Origin: Rhodococcus sp. HNM0569
GTDB lineage: Bacteria > Actinomycetota > Actinomycetes > Mycobacteriales > Mycobacteriaceae
Length of the DNA: 64,000 bases
Direction: 5' to 3'
NCBI RefSeq assembly: GCF_012726205.1
Contig: NZ_JAASAE010000005.1
Span: 124,001-188,000 of the forward strand
In this document: piece by piece, positions 47,404 through 60,088 of the stretch
Numbering within the stretch: the first letter of the stretch is position 1
Layout of the letters: each line of letters begins with the position of its first letter
Notes under the pieces: model-generated
Told to the model about the DNA's origin: nothing
Database searches by the model: none
The model's input: only the letters and a program-made list of their open reading frames with translations
Translations under genes and position numbers: made by a program

Positions 47404-48998
47404 CCACGTCCCCCACCACGTCGGGCGTGCGGGACGAGCGCGTCGATATCGTCGTGGTCGGCGGGGGAGCCGCGGGGCTCAGCGCCGCGCGGGTCGCGGC
47501 ACGGGCGGGTCTGCGGGTCGTCGTACTCGTCAAGTCGGCCGACACCGCGACGCGCTACGCGCAGGGCGGTATCGCCTACGTCGCCACCGGCGGCGCAGAC
47601 TCCGTCGACGCGCACGTGGAGGACACGGTGGTCGCGGGCGCCGGGTTGTGCGACGTCGACGCGGCACGCTCGATCGTGTCGTCCGGCGCCGATGTCGTGG
47701 AATCGCTCGTCGCACGCAGCGGACGCTTCGATCGCGCCGTGGACGGCGCGCTCGCACGCACCAGGGAGGGCGGGCACCACGCGCGGCGCATCGTGCATGC
47801 AGGCGGCGACGCGACCGGCGCCGAAGTGCAACGCACCCTCACCGCCGACGCGCAGGTGGCCGGCCTCGACATCCGTTCCGGCGTCACGGTGCTGCGCGTG
47901 CCTGCCGGACCGTACGGCGTGCACGGCGTCCTCGCGACCGACGGCACCGACACGCTCGTGTTCCACGCGCGCGCCGTCGTCCTCGCGACCGGTGGCCTCG
48001 GCCAGCTCTACACGTGCAGCACGAACCCGTCCGGCGCGACGGCCGACGGCATCGCGCTCGCGCTCGACGCGGGCGCCGACGTCGCGGACCTCGAATTCGT
48101 GCAGTTCCATCCCACCGCGCTGTACTCGCCCGAGGTGCCGGTGGACGGCCGCAGGCCGCTCGTGAGCGAGGCGGTACGCGGCGAGGGCGCCGTCCTGATC
48201 GACATGCACGGCGAATCGGTCACGGCAGGCGTGCACCCGCTCGGCGATCTCGCGCCGCGCGACGTCGTCGCCCGGGCGGTCACGGCGCGCATGCATGCGC
48301 TCGGCGTCGACCATGTGCTGCTCGACGCGACCGGCGTCGAGCGGGTCGGCGAACGGTTCCCCACCGTCACGGCGTCGTGCCGCGAGCTGGGGCTCGATCC
48401 GGCGCGCGACCCGATTCCCGTCGCTCCGGCCGCGCATTACGCGTGTGGCGGCGTGGTCACCGACGCGCACGGTCGCACCTGCGTGCCCGGCCTGTACGCG
48501 GTCGGCGAACTCGCGCGGACCGGTCTGCACGGCGGCAACCGGCTCGCCTCGAACAGCCTCCTCGAGGGTCTGGTGACGGGCGAGAGGGCAGGCCGCGCCG
48601 CCGCCGAGTTCGCGGCCGCGGCCAGCCGCGCGGTGCCGGGCGGCGACGAGATCGCATTCGCGACCGCGCGCGTGCTGCCCCGCCCCGTGCTGCAGGCGCT
48701 CACGACGGCCTACGCATCGGTACTGCGGGACGGGTCCGGCCTCGACGAACTCGTGGCGGTGCTGTCGTCCGCCGACACCGTCACGGTCGACGGCGCGCGC
48801 ATCGCCGAGGACGCCGCGCTCACCGTGGCCGCGGAAGCGCTCGCACGCGCCGCGTCCGCCCGCACCGAGAGCCGCGGCGCGCACACCCGCACCGACCATC
48901 CCGACCGCGACGACGAACTGTGTGTGCCGATCACCGTGCGCCGCAGCGAGTCCGGAGAACTCGACGTGACCGTTCCCCGACTGACAGGAGTCGACTGA
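47400..48998 (+). CDS. nadB: L-aspartate oxidase
   Basis: NadB (532 aa) oxidises L-aspartate to iminoaspartate with FAD. The dinucleotide fold [20 protein letters not shown] is at about 18-37. [35 protein letters not shown] and [15 protein letters not shown] are succinate dehydrogenase/NadB family motifs, with [17 protein letters not shown] near the FAD. GTG 47400 overlaps the nadA stop; nadC follows with a TGATG overlap. Confidence 0.96.
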   Translation: MTTSPTTSGVRDERVDIVVVGGGAAGLSAARVAARAGLRVVVLVKSADTATRYAQGGIAYVATGGADSVDAHVEDTVVAGAGLCDVDAARSIVSSGADVVESLVARSGRFDRAVDGALARTREGGHHARRIVHAGGDATGAEVQRTLTADAQVAGLDIRSGVTVLRVPAGPYGVHGVLATDGTDTLVFHARAVVLATGGLGQLYTCSTNPSGATADGIALALDAGADVADLEFVQFHPTALYSPEVPVDGRRPLVSEAVRGEGAVLIDMHGESVTAGVHPLGDLAPRDVVARAVTARMHALGVDHVLLDATGVERVGERFPTVTASCRELGLDPARDPIPVAPAAHYACGGVVTDAHGRTCVPGLYAVGELARTGLHGGNRLASNSLLEGLVTGERAGRAAAEFAAAASRAVPGGDEIAFATARVLPRPVLQALTTAYASVLRDGSGLDELVAVLSSADTVTVDGARIAEDAALTVAAEALARAASARTESRGAHTRTDHPDRDDELCVPITVRRSESGELDVTVPRLTGVD

Positions 48999-49876
48999 TG
49001 TCCGCCACCACCGTCCGCGTGCTGCCCGACGGCCTGGGCCGCGACGAGATTCTCGGCGTCGTGCACGTCGCACTCGACGAAGACCTGCGTTACGGGCCGG
49101 ACGTGACGACCGAGGCCACCGTGCCCGCCGACGCGCGCACCCGCGCCTCGGTCGTGTCGCGCGCGCCGGGCACCGTCGCGGGCCTCGATGTGGGATTGCT
49201 CGTCCTCGACGAGGTCGTCGGATCGAACGGCTACGAGATCGTCCAGCGGGTCGCGGACGGCACGCGCGTCGCGCCCGGCGATGCCGTCCTCACCGTCGAC
49301 GCTCCCACGCGTGGCCTGCTCACTGCCGAGCGCACGCTGCTCAACATCCTGTGCCACCTGTCGGGCATCGCCACCGCGACGACGGAGTGGGTCGACGCCG
49401 TGCAGGGTACGCACTGCCGTATCCGCGACAGCCGCAAGACGCTGCCCGGCCTGCGGGCTCTGCAGAAGTACGCGGTGCGCGTCGGAGGCGGCGTGAACCA
49501 CCGGATGGGTCTCGGCGACGCCGCGCTCGTGAAGGACAATCACGTCGCGGCGGCCGGATCGATCGTGGCGGCGCTGCGCGCCGTGCGGGCTGCCGCGCCG
49601 GACTTGCAGTGCGAGGTGGAGGTCGACACGCTCGAGCAACTGGACTCCGTGCTCGCCGAAGGCGTCGAACTCGTGCTGCTCGACAACTTCCCGGTGTGGC
49701 AGACGCAGATCGCGGTGCAGCGCAGGGACAAGATGTCGCCGGACACGAAGCTCGAATCGTCGGGCGGTCTGACCCTCGACGTCGCGGCGGACTACGCGCG
49801 CACGGGCGTCGACTACCTCGCGGTGGGTGCCCTGACGCACTCGGTGACCGTGCTCGACCTCGGCCTCGACATGTGA
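48998..49876 (+). CDS. nadC: Nicotinate-nucleotide pyrophosphorylase (QPRTase)
   Basis: NadC (292 aa) converts quinolinate and PRPP to nicotinate mononucleotide. DLRYGPDVTTEA, ERTLLNILCHLSGIAT, CRIRDSRKTLPGLRALQKYAV, GGVNHRMGLGDAALVKDNH and EVEVDTLEQL hold the substrate-binding Arg, His and Lys. LESSGGLTLD precedes the C-terminal part. The ATG shares one base with the nadB stop (TGATG). Confidence 0.97.
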   Translation: MSATTVRVLPDGLGRDEILGVVHVALDEDLRYGPDVTTEATVPADARTRASVVSRAPGTVAGLDVGLLVLDEVVGSNGYEIVQRVADGTRVAPGDAVLTVDAPTRGLLTAERTLLNILCHLSGIATATTEWVDAVQGTHCRIRDSRKTLPGLRALQKYAVRVGGGVNHRMGLGDAALVKDNHVAAAGSIVAALRAVRAAAPDLQCEVEVDTLEQLDSVLAEGVELVLLDNFPVWQTQIAVQRRDKMSPDTKLESSGGLTLDVAADYARTGVDYLAVGALTHSVTVLDLGLDM

Positions 49877-49913
49877 CGCCGGCTCGACACGTGACGCCGG
49901 GCGGGGACGGTGC

Positions 49914-50057
49914 CTAGGCTTCGCGACGCTCGACGTCCCGCTCGTCCGGGCGATCGTGCTCGGCGGTCTTCGCGCGGGAATCGACCACCTGCTGCCACCA
50001 CGTGTCGAGCGGACTCGGATCGGGCCAGACCACGGCGTCGTCGATCGGTGCGTTCAT
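49914..50057 (-). CDS. Small acidic protein of unknown function (47 aa)
   Basis: A 47-codon frame with ATG at 50057 and TAG at 49914. It begins MNAPIDDAVVWPDPSPLDTW and ends with a charged Asp/Glu/Arg stretch. Third positions are almost all G or C, like neighbouring genes, and GGGAGA lies about 10 nt upstream. No family is known to me. It has no membrane span. It runs against nadC with a 37-bp gap between stops. Confidence 0.55.
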   Translation of the reverse strand: MNAPIDDAVVWPDPSPLDTWWQQVVDSRAKTAEHDRPDERDVERREA

Positions 50058-50332
50058 ACGTGTCGGTTCTCCCGAGTCTGCAGAAGCTGCCGGGTGCGAA
50101 CGCGCTTATCGCGCTGCATTTCTCGGCATCCTGTGCGGGGATGGTAACACCGTCGAGGCTGTGGTGTGTGGCTTTCGATCGCGAACACGCTGTGCGGCAA
50201 CGTCATCGACGCGCGCCACCCACTGTGCGTACTTCGCGAGTCCCGGCACGCCTTTTTCGCGCACAGGGGGTTCGCGTCCGTGGGGTGCCGATGCGTGCCG
50301 CGGGCGAGTCGGCGGCACTAGGCTCGGGATCC
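50058..50332. other. Unassigned 275-bp gap
   Basis: Contains the upstream regions of the 47-aa gene and the GNAT gene, with base use less GC-biased than around it. A minus-strand frame (KGVPGLAKYAQWVARVDDVA) looks protein-like for about 50 codons but has no start or stop that makes sense. It could be a gene remnant. Nothing else recognised. Confidence 0.4.
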
Positions 50333-50899
50333 GTGAGCGAGCCGCGACCACCTGTATCCGATCGTTTTCCGCCGGCAACACCGTTCGTGTTGCCGACGAT
50401 CACGCTGCCCGGTGGCGCCGTGCTTCGCGCCGCGCGGCCGGGTGACGAGCCGGGGATCCTCGCGTGCATCCGTGGCCTCGCCGAGTACGAACGCGAACCC
50501 GATGCCGTGGAGGCCACCGAGGCCGACCTGACGGCGGCGCTGTTCGGGCCGTCACCCGCGGTGTTCGCGCACGTCGTCGAGCGCCCCGAAGGCATCGTGG
50601 GCATCGCGGTGTGGTTCGTGAACTTCTCGACGTGGACCGGGCGGCACGGCATCTACCTCGAAGATCTGTTCGTGGACTCCGCGCTTCGTGGGGCCGGCTA
50701 CGGCAAGGCGCTGCTGCATTCGCTCGCGCAGGTCGCGGTCGGGCGCGGTTACACGCGCGTCGACTGGTCAGTGCTCGACTGGAACACGCCGTCGATCGAC
50801 TTCTACCGTGCACTCGGGGCGGTCCCGATGGACGGCTGGAGTGGATTCCGTCTCAGCGGCGACGCCCTCGAGACGTTCGGCGGCCGACCCGTGCCGTGA
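50333..50899 (+). CDS. GNAT family N-acetyltransferase
   Basis: A 188-aa GNAT protein close to the diamine/spermidine acetyltransferase (SSAT-like) branch: LRAARPGDEPGILACIRGLAEYE, FVNFSTWTGRHGIYLEDLFV, then the acetyl-CoA loop RGAGYGKALL and DWSVLDWNTPSIDFYRALGA. The substrate is likely a small amine or amino acid, not proven. TAGGCT ends 8 nt before GTG 50333, predicting a leaderless or nearly leaderless message. Confidence 0.88.
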   Translation: MSEPRPPVSDRFPPATPFVLPTITLPGGAVLRAARPGDEPGILACIRGLAEYEREPDAVEATEADLTAALFGPSPAVFAHVVERPEGIVGIAVWFVNFSTWTGRHGIYLEDLFVDSALRGAGYGKALLHSLAQVAVGRGYTRVDWSVLDWNTPSIDFYRALGAVPMDGWSGFRLSGDALETFGGRPVP

Positions 50900-54144
<3,245 letters not shown>

Positions 54145-54175
54145 GCAGCGGGCAGCGTGTGACCGGGGGCGCGCG

Positions 54176-54331
54176 GTGAGCACGTTGCTGATCTACGCGT
54201 TGTTCGTCGTCGCAGGCATCGCGGCGGGCGGCGCGTACTCGATGTACAAGGTCAACAAGATCTTCGCGGGCGTCCTGGCCGCTATCGCGGTGCTCGCCGT
54301 GGCCGGGGGCATCCTGCGGCTGATCGGCTGA
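54176..54331 (+). CDS. 51-aa two-span membrane protein in the his operon
   Basis: A 51-codon gene from GTG 54176 to TGA 54331. It starts MSTLLIYALFVVAGIAAGGA, has a short YKVNKI turn, then a second hydrophobic helix and ends LRLIG. It lies 31 bp after hisB, and its stop overlaps the start of the next MFS gene (TGATG), which argues it is translated. Function unknown; no charged catalytic residues. Confidence 0.7.
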   Translation: MSTLLIYALFVVAGIAAGGAYSMYKVNKIFAGVLAAIAVLAVAGGILRLIG

Positions 54332-55542
54332 TGCGCTCGGTGGCCGGCGTCGCGCGCGGCCCCGGGCTTCTCCGCACGCCAGGACTGCTCACCGCGATGG
54401 TGATGGCGGCCGCGGCGTTCGGCGGCTTCGCACTTCTGCTGCCCGTCGTACCCCTCACCGTGTCCGACGCGGGCGGCGGGGACGCCGTTGCGGGCGCTGT
54501 CACCGCGACGTTCATGGCCGCGACGGTCGCGACCCAGCTCGGCACGCCCGCGCTGCTGCGCCGCTGCGGCCACCGGGTCGTCCTCGCAGCGGGGTGCATC
54601 GCACTCGGGCTGCCGTCGCTCGTGCTCGTGTGGTCGGCGCTCACGCCCGTCGTCCTCGCGGTGTCGGCCGTGCGCGGCGTCGGCTTCGGGCTGCTCACCG
54701 TCGCGTCCTCGGCGCTCGTCGCCGAACTCGTCGCGCCCGAACGGCTGGGCCGGGCGAGTGGCCTGCAGGGCATCGCGATCGCCGCGACGCAGATGGCCGG
54801 GCTGCCTGCAGGTCTCGCGCTGTACCACCGGTTCGGTGCGGTGCCTGCCATCGTCGTCGGCGCGGTCGTCCCGGTCCTCGCCCTCGCGGCGATCGCCCGG
54901 CTGCCGACGCTGCACCCGAGGCACCGGCCACGCGGGGGAGCGCGGCTGCCGTTCGCTGCCCTCGCATATCCGCTGACGGCTCTCGGGGCGGCGGCGGTCG
55001 CGTACGGAGCGGTCGCGAGCCTGCTGCCGATCGCGGTGTCGCAGCGTGCGACGCTCGCCGGTGCGCTGCTCGCCGTGGTGAGCGGTGCGATGCTCGTCGG
55101 CCGGTACTCCGCGGGCACGGTGTCGGATCGGTTCGGGCCCGGCCGCGTCGTCGCACCCGCTGCGGCGTGCGCGACCGTCGGTCTCGCGCTGCTCGCACTC
55201 GCGGTCGCGGTCGACCCGGTCGCCGCCGTGTACGTCCTCGGGGCCGTGGCCTTCGGCCTCGGTTTCGGTGCAGTGCAGAACGACTCGCTCGTCATGGTCT
55301 TCGCGCTCGCCGGCCCCGGACGCACCGCGCCCGCATCCGCCGCGTGGAACATCGGGTTCGACGCGGGCACCGGTCTCGGGTCGCTCTCCCTCGGTGTCGT
55401 CGCCGCGGTCGCCGGCTACCCGTGGATGCTCGTCGTCGCGGCGTGCGTCGTGGCCCTGGCACCGACGGTCGTCGCACTCGCCACCCTCGGGGCGAGGCGC
55501 GACGCGACGGCCCTGCGCGGCGTCGATAGAGTGGAGTCATGA
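54331..55542 (+). CDS. MFS transporter inside the his operon
   Basis: A 403-aa, roughly 12-span major facilitator protein. [16 protein letters not shown] fits the motif A loop and [19 protein letters not shown] its second-half copy; [17 protein letters not shown] lies in the centre. The substrate is unknown; the place between hisB and hisH with overlaps on both sides (TGATG, ATGA) suggests co-expression, not necessarily a role in histidine export. A transporter at this place also exists in some relatives. Confidence 0.85.
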   Translation: MRSVAGVARGPGLLRTPGLLTAMVMAAAAFGGFALLLPVVPLTVSDAGGGDAVAGAVTATFMAATVATQLGTPALLRRCGHRVVLAAGCIALGLPSLVLVWSALTPVVLAVSAVRGVGFGLLTVASSALVAELVAPERLGRASGLQGIAIAATQMAGLPAGLALYHRFGAVPAIVVGAVVPVLALAAIARLPTLHPRHRPRGGARLPFAALAYPLTALGAAAVAYGAVASLLPIAVSQRATLAGALLAVVSGAMLVGRYSAGTVSDRFGPGRVVAPAAACATVGLALLALAVAVDPVAAVYVLGAVAFGLGFGAVQNDSLVMVFALAGPGRTAPASAAWNIGFDAGTGLGSLSLGVVAAVAGYPWMLVVAACVVALAPTVVALATLGARRDATALRGVDRVES

Positions 55543-56168
55543 CCAGCATCGCCCTGCTCGACTACGGATCGGGCAACCTGCACTCGGCCGCCAGGGCCCT
55601 CGCGCGCACCGGCGCCGACGTCACCGTGACGTCGGACCATCGCGTCGCGCTCGGCGCCGACGGTCTCGTGGTTCCGGGCGTCGGCGCGTTCTCGGCCTGC
55701 ATGGAGGGCCTGCGCGCGGTCAAGGGCGATCGCATCATCGGCCAGCGCCTCGCGGGCGGCAGGCCGGTTCTCGGTATCTGCGTGGGCATGCAGATCCTCT
55801 TCGAGCGTGGCGTCGAGTTCGGGGTCGAGGCGCAGGGCTGCGGCGAATGGCCCGGCACGGTCGACCGTCTGCAGGCCGAGGTACTTCCGCACATGGGGTG
55901 GAACACGGTCACCGCGCCCCAGGACACGGTGCTGTTCAAGGGCATCGACCCGGGCACCCGCTTCTACTTCGTGCACTCGTACGCGGCGCAGACGTGGGAG
56001 ATGCCCGAATCCGACCACTTCGCGCCGCCGTTGCTCACCTGGGCGGACCACGGCGGCCCGTTCCTCGCGGCCGTCGAGAACGGCCCGCTGTCGGCCACCC
56101 AGTTCCACCCGGAGAAGTCCGGCGATGCGGGTGCGGAACTGTTGTCCAACTGGGTTCGCAGCCTGTGA
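55539..56168 (+). CDS. hisH: Imidazole glycerol phosphate synthase, glutaminase subunit
   Basis: HisH (209 aa) releases ammonia from glutamine for HisF. Triad: C81 in [12 protein letters not shown], and the His/Glu in TQFHPEKSG near the C terminus. [24 protein letters not shown] and PHMGWNTV are family marks. ATG overlaps the MFS stop. Works as a complex with HisF, encoded 1.8 kb downstream. Confidence 0.96.
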   Translation: MTSIALLDYGSGNLHSAARALARTGADVTVTSDHRVALGADGLVVPGVGAFSACMEGLRAVKGDRIIGQRLAGGRPVLGICVGMQILFERGVEFGVEAQGCGEWPGTVDRLQAEVLPHMGWNTVTAPQDTVLFKGIDPGTRFYFVHSYAAQTWEMPESDHFAPPLLTWADHGGPFLAAVENGPLSATQFHPEKSGDAGAELLSNWVRSL

Positions 56169-56374
56169 GTGCGGGCGACCGTCGCGATTCCGGCTCCCAG
56201 CCGGACGACGACCGGCGCCCGCTCTCCTACGCGCTCGTCGCGCTGTCCTCGCTCGGCGCGGTGCTCTCGATCACCGCCATGGGCGTGGTGTCGACGCGGC
56301 TCACGCGGCGCGCCTACGGGCCACCCGGCGAGCAGACATCCCGCAGGCACCCGGGGCCGGGTTCGCGCCCCTGA
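56165..56374 (+). CDS. Small single-span protein between hisH and hisA
   Basis: A 69-aa protein starting at GTG 56165 in the hisH stop codon. A polar Asp/Arg/Ser-rich start, one membrane span (about 22-41: [20 protein letters not shown]) and a basic Pro/Gly tail. No family known to me. The overlap with hisH suggests it is translated; it ends 18 bp before hisA, where a new -10 lies. Confidence 0.6.
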   Translation: MSAGDRRDSGSQPDDDRRPLSYALVALSSLGAVLSITAMGVVSTRLTRRAYGPPGEQTSRRHPGPGSRP

Positions 56375-56379
56375 CCGAC

Positions 56380-56385
56380 TAGGGT
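56380..56385 (+). promoter_or_regulatory. Internal -10 before hisA
   Basis: TAGGGT lies 7 nt before the hisA GTG, the geometry of a leaderless promoter. It would let hisA-impA-hisF-hisI be transcribed apart from hisD, useful if PriA also serves tryptophan synthesis. Confidence 0.55.
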
Positions 56386-56392
56386 TGGCGCA

Positions 56393-57121
56393 GTGAGCCT
56401 GGTCCTGTTGCCCGCGGTCGATGTCGTCAACGGTGAAGCTGTCCGTCTCGTCCAGGGCGAGGCCGGGAGCGAAACCTCCTACGGGTCGCCCCGCGACGCC
56501 GCCCTGCAGTGGCAGGAGGCGGGTGCCGAATGGGTGCACGTCGTCGACCTCGACGCCGCATTCGGCCGCGGCTCCAACTACGCACTCCTGGCCGACGTCG
56601 TCGGCGAACTCGACGTCGCCGTCGAACTGTCCGGCGGTATCCGCGACGACGCGTCCCTCGACGCCGCTCTCGCCACCGGATGCGCGCGCGTCAACATCGG
56701 CACCGCCGCCATCGAGAACCCCGAGTGGTGCGCCCGCGCCATCGCGAAGCACGGCGACCGCATCGCGGTCGGCCTCGACGTGCGTCGCGACGGCGAAGCG
56801 TACCGCCTGCGCGGTCGCGGCTGGGTCAGCGAGGGAGGTGACTTGTTCGACACGCTCGCCCGCCTCGACCGCGACGGGTGCGCGCGCTATGTCGTCACCG
56901 ACATCTCGAAGGACGGCACGCTCACCGGGCCCAATCTCGAGCTCCTCCGCCAGGTGTGCGACGCCACCGACGCTCCCGTCGTCGCGTCCGGCGGCATCTC
57001 CGCGCTGGACGATCTGCGTGCCATCGCCGCGCTCACCGAGCACGGCGTCGAGGGCGCGATCGTCGGGAAAGCCCTCTACGCCGGGCGATTCACGCTGCCC
57101 GAGGCGCTGGCCGCGGTCTGA
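56393..57121 (+). CDS. priA: PriA: ProFAR isomerase, probably also PRA isomerase
   Basis: A 242-aa (beta/alpha)8 barrel of the HisA/TrpF superfamily. [19 protein letters not shown] carries the first catalytic Asp (about 11); [26 protein letters not shown] and [20 protein letters not shown] the second and ligand loops. In Mycobacteriales the enzyme is bifunctional (PriA), replacing TrpF. GSETSYG and the loop RGRGW are consistent with PriA. Whether a separate trpF exists cannot be seen here. Confidence 0.93.
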   Translation: MSLVLLPAVDVVNGEAVRLVQGEAGSETSYGSPRDAALQWQEAGAEWVHVVDLDAAFGRGSNYALLADVVGELDVAVELSGGIRDDASLDAALATGCARVNIGTAAIENPEWCARAIAKHGDRIAVGLDVRRDGEAYRLRGRGWVSEGGDLFDTLARLDRDGCARYVVTDISKDGTLTGPNLELLRQVCDATDAPVVASGGISALDDLRAIAALTEHGVEGAIVGKALYAGRFTLPEALAAV

Positions 57122-57126
57122 ACCCG

Positions 57127-57948
57127 ATGGCCCTCGACCGAGATCCACGCGATCTACTCGCCGTCGCGGGGCAGATCCTCGACGGCGTCGCCGACAGATT
57201 CGTCGACGGAGTCGGCGCGCCCGGCTCGGTGCCGAAGGGGCCCGACGACTTCGCCACCGACGTCGACCTCGAACTCGAACGGCGGTTGACCCGAGAACTC
57301 GAGGAACGCACCGGCATCGCCGTGCACGGCGAGGAATTCGGTGGCCCGGACCTGCGCTCGGGCACCGCGTGGGTCGTCGATCCCATCGACGGCACCCTCA
57401 ACTATTCGGCAGGCCTGCCCACGTGCGGCATCCTGCTCGCACTCGTCGACGACGGAGTTCCGATCCTCGGCCTCACCTGGCTACCGCTGCTGGGCATGCG
57501 CTTCGCCGCGGCCGCAGGCGGACCGCTGCTGCGCAACGGCGACCCCCTACCGGCCCTGACGCATCGCAGTCTCGACTCGGCGATCGTCGCGACCGGCCCA
57601 CTCAACCCCGACAGCCGCGGACGCATTCCCGGCCCGTTCCGCGTCGAACTGTTCACCGAGCTCACGCGCGCGTCGTCGCGGGTGCGGATGCACGGTTCGA
57701 CCGGCTTCGACCTCGCCCTCACCGCGGCGGGGGTGCTCGGCGGTGCCGTCGTGTTCGGGCGCAACGCGTGGGACAACGCTCCCGGCGTCGCGCTCGTCCG
57801 CGCGAGCGGCGGCGTCGTCACCGACCTGTCCGGTGCGCCGTGGACGATCGCCTCCGACTCGGTGCTCGCCGCCGCGCCGGGAGTACACCAGGAGATACTC
57901 GATATCCTGGACGGAGTGCGGCAGCGCGAGCGCCGCGACGCGCAGTGA
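57127..57948 (+). CDS. impA: Inositol monophosphatase family protein (ImpA)
   Basis: A 273-aa Mg-dependent phosphatase. HGEEFGG carries a metal-binding Glu, [16 protein letters not shown] the central metal site, and [17 protein letters not shown] the C-terminal signature. Its place between hisA and hisF is as in M. tuberculosis (impA, Rv1604). It may supply the histidinol-phosphatase step or make inositol; this cannot be decided from sequence. Confidence 0.9.
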   Translation: MALDRDPRDLLAVAGQILDGVADRFVDGVGAPGSVPKGPDDFATDVDLELERRLTRELEERTGIAVHGEEFGGPDLRSGTAWVVDPIDGTLNYSAGLPTCGILLALVDDGVPILGLTWLPLLGMRFAAAAGGPLLRNGDPLPALTHRSLDSAIVATGPLNPDSRGRIPGPFRVELFTELTRASSRVRMHGSTGFDLALTAAGVLGGAVVFGRNAWDNAPGVALVRASGGVVTDLSGAPWTIASDSVLAAAPGVHQEILDILDGVRQRERRDAQ

Positions 57949-58010
57949 CGCGACAGACACGAGACGAGACAGTCACAAGCAATGACGAGATGTGTGAGGA
58001 CGGTGGCACG

Positions 58011-58784
58011 ATGACCCTCGCGGTGCGCGTCATTCCCTGCCTGGACGTCGACGCGGGCCGCGTCGTCAAGGGCGTCAACTTCCAGAACCTGCGCGACGCG
58101 GGCGATCCCGTCGAGCTCGCCGCCGCCTACGACGCGCAGGGCGCCGACGAGCTCACCTTCCTCGACGTCACCGCCTCCACATCCGACCGCGGCACGATGC
58201 TCGACGTCGTGAGCCGCACGGCCGAGCAGGTCTTCATTCCGCTCACCGTCGGAGGTGGCGTGCGCACCGTCGAAGACGTCGACAGGCTGTTACGCGCCGG
58301 CGCCGACAAGGTGAGCGTCAACACCGCAGCAATCGCACGTCCCGAACTGCTGCGCGAACTCAGCGAGCGATTCGGATCGCAGTGCATCGTGCTGTCGGTC
58401 GATGCGCGCACCGTGCCCGAAGGCGCCGCCCCCACGCCGTCCGGCTGGGAGGTCACCACCCACGGCGGCAAGCGGGGCACCGGCATCGACGCCGTCGAAT
58501 GGGCCGTACGCGGCGCCGAACTCGGCGTCGGCGAGATCCTGCTCAACTCGATGGACGCCGACGGCACCAAAGCCGGATTCGATCTCGCGATGATCGAAGC
58601 CGCGCGCGGCGCAGTGCACGTTCCGGTCATCGCGAGCGGTGGAGCCGGCGCCGTCGAACATTTCGCACCCGCAGTGGCGGCAGGTGCCGACGCGGTCCTG
58701 GCCGCGAGTGTGTTCCATTTCGGCGACATGACGATCGACGAGGTCAAGACATCCATGCGCTCGGAAGGGATCACCGTTCGATGA
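58011..58784 (+). CDS. hisF: Imidazole glycerol phosphate synthase, cyclase subunit
   Basis: HisF (257 aa), a (beta/alpha)8 barrel that uses HisH-derived ammonia. [19 protein letters not shown] holds the catalytic Asp (about 12), [23 protein letters not shown] the second Asp, and [24 protein letters not shown] the phosphate loops. ATG 58011 gives the usual N terminus. The 62-bp gap after impA has no clear promoter. ATGA overlap with hisI. Confidence 0.97.
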   Translation: MTLAVRVIPCLDVDAGRVVKGVNFQNLRDAGDPVELAAAYDAQGADELTFLDVTASTSDRGTMLDVVSRTAEQVFIPLTVGGGVRTVEDVDRLLRAGADKVSVNTAAIARPELLRELSERFGSQCIVLSVDARTVPEGAAPTPSGWEVTTHGGKRGTGIDAVEWAVRGAELGVGEILLNSMDADGTKAGFDLAMIEAARGAVHVPVIASGGAGAVEHFAPAVAAGADAVLAASVFHFGDMTIDEVKTSMRSEGITVR

Positions 58785-59128
58785 CCACCCTCGCACCCGC
58801 TATCGCGGCGCGACTCAAGCGCAACGACGCCGGCCTGATCGCCGCTGTCGCACAGGAGAAGTCGACCGGCGACGTCCTGATGGTCGCGTGGATGGACGAC
58901 GAAGCGCTCGCCCGCACCCTCGCCACCCGCAAGGCCACGTACTACTCCCGCTCACGCCGCGCATACTGGGTCAAGGGCGAGACGTCGGGGCACACGCAGC
59001 ACGTGCACGAGGTGCGGCTCGACTGCGACGGCGACACCGTCCTCCTCGTCGTCGACCAGGAAGGCGCCGCGTGCCACACCGGCACCCACACGTGCTTCGA
59101 CACCGACATCCTGCTCGCATCCGACTGA
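58781..59128 (+). CDS. hisI: Phosphoribosyl-AMP cyclohydrolase
   Basis: HisI (115 aa), zinc enzyme opening the purine ring of [41 protein letters not shown] and [26 protein letters not shown] carry the conserved metal Cys/Asp. Not fused to the HisE pyrophosphohydrolase; hisE must be elsewhere. Last his gene in this block. Confidence 0.97.
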   Translation: MTTLAPAIAARLKRNDAGLIAAVAQEKSTGDVLMVAWMDDEALARTLATRKATYYSRSRRAYWVKGETSGHTQHVHEVRLDCDGDTVLLVVDQEGAACHTGTHTCFDTDILLASD

Positions 59129-59182
59129 CGATCCCGATGCGCTGACGGCCCCGGCACTCTGCGCTGCTGGCACAATCGCCGC

Positions 59183-59362
59183 ATGCCGCTCATCCAGATC
59201 AGCCAGACACCCGGCCTGTCCACCGAACAGAAGCGCGACGTGATCGCGGCCGTCACCAAGGCATACGCCGAGGCCACCGGCAAGAACGAGTCGAGCGTCT
59301 GGGTCACGCTCACCGACGTGCCCCGCGAGAACTGGGGCGTCGGCGGGGCACCCCTCGGCTGA
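59183..59362 (+). CDS. 4-oxalocrotonate tautomerase family protein
   Basis: A 59-aa tautomerase-superfamily subunit: ATG then Pro2, the catalytic base, in MPLIQISQTPGLSTEQKRD, with TKAYAEATGKNESSVWVTL. The Arg pair usual in true 4-OT is not obvious (RENWGVGGAPLG at the end), so the substrate may differ. It ends 2 bp before a 30-bp tandem repeat. Probably expressed apart from hisI, 54 bp upstream. Confidence 0.85.
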   Translation: MPLIQISQTPGLSTEQKRDVIAAVTKAYAEATGKNESSVWVTLTDVPRENWGVGGAPLG

Positions 59363-59364
59363 AT

Positions 59365-59464
59365 CCGCTACGCCCGCACCGTCACATCACCCACCCGCTA
59401 CGCCCGCACCGTCACATCACCCACCCGCTACGCCCGCACCGTCACATCACCCACCCGCTACGCC
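59365..59464 (+). repeat. Perfect 30-bp tandem repeat, 3.3 copies
   Basis: Units at 59365-59394, 59395-59424 and 59425-59454 are identical; a partial fourth copy (59455-59464) runs into the marR 3' end and includes its TAG. The unit starts CCGCTACGCCCGCACCGTCA. Each unit puts another TAG in the marR frame. It fills the space between two convergent genes and is not self-complementary. Confidence 0.97.
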
Positions 59465-59955
59465 CTCCCGACACCCGAGGCGATGGCCTTGTCCAGTTGG
59501 GTGAGCATCGCGCTGCCGAGTTTGTGGAGCTGCCGCACCTGCGCGGGCCGCAGGCCGTCGAACACCAGTGCCCGCACGGCCGCGACGTGACACGGGGCCG
59601 CTTCCGCGATGCGGGCGCGCCCCGAGTCGGTGAGCACCGCGTACGACGCCCGCGAGCCCGGCACCGCTTCGCGCTCGACCCATCCGGCCTTCTCCATCTT
59701 GGTGACGACATGGGACAGGCGCGAGAGCGAGGCATTGGCCTGGCTTGCGAGAACCGCGAGCTGGAGGCGGTTCTCGGGTGCGAGGGACAGCTGCGCGAGC
59801 ACCGAGTAGTCGAAATGCGTCATGTCCGCGTCCCGCTGGGTCTGGGTGTCGAGAGCCGACGGCAGCCTCATCAACAGGGCCACGAGGGTCTGCCACGCCT
59901 GCTGCTCGTCGTCGTCGAGCCAGTTCACCTGTTCCGTGCCGTCCACCGGTTCCAT
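59458..59955 (-). CDS. MarR family regulator
   Basis: A 165-aa MarR protein. Winged helix in the middle (about 40-110: LAVLASQANASLSRLSHVVT, KMEKAGWVEREAVPGSRASY, VLTDSGRARI). Start ATG 59955: TAGGTT lies 7 nt before it, so leaderless. Divergent from the extradiol dioxygenase at 60089; CTTGAAGCTTCAAG between them is a likely operator. It probably responds to a phenolic or quinone ligand, by analogy. Confidence 0.9.
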   Translation of the reverse strand: MEPVDGTEQVNWLDDDEQQAWQTLVALLMRLPSALDTQTQRDADMTHFDYSVLAQLSLAPENRLQLAVLASQANASLSRLSHVVTKMEKAGWVEREAVPGSRASYAVLTDSGRARIAEAAPCHVAAVRALVFDGLRPAQVRQLHKLGSAMLTQLDKAIASGVGRA

Positions 59956-60011
59956 GCCGTCCAACCTAGCGGGCGCGCGTCGGCACTCGCGTACAGTGGG
60001 AGAGGCCAGAG

Positions 60012-60025
60012 CTTGAAGCTTCAAG
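60012..60025. promoter_or_regulatory. 14-bp perfect palindrome between marR and the dioxygenase
   Basis: CTTGAAGCTTCAAG is fully symmetric and lies 57 bp from the marR start and 64 bp from the dioxygenase start. The shape fits MarR operators. It differs from the biotin boxes (no 3-bp spacer). Confidence 0.7.
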
Positions 60026-60088
60026 TTGTGTCTTCGCGTCGGCGGGCCCCGTCCTCCCGGCGACTCGCCGAGTGGAGGTAGGAGAACC

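Noticed and set aside
59365-59464. Possible CRISPR array
   Set aside because: The 30-bp units are directly tandem with no unique spacers, and no cas gene is near.
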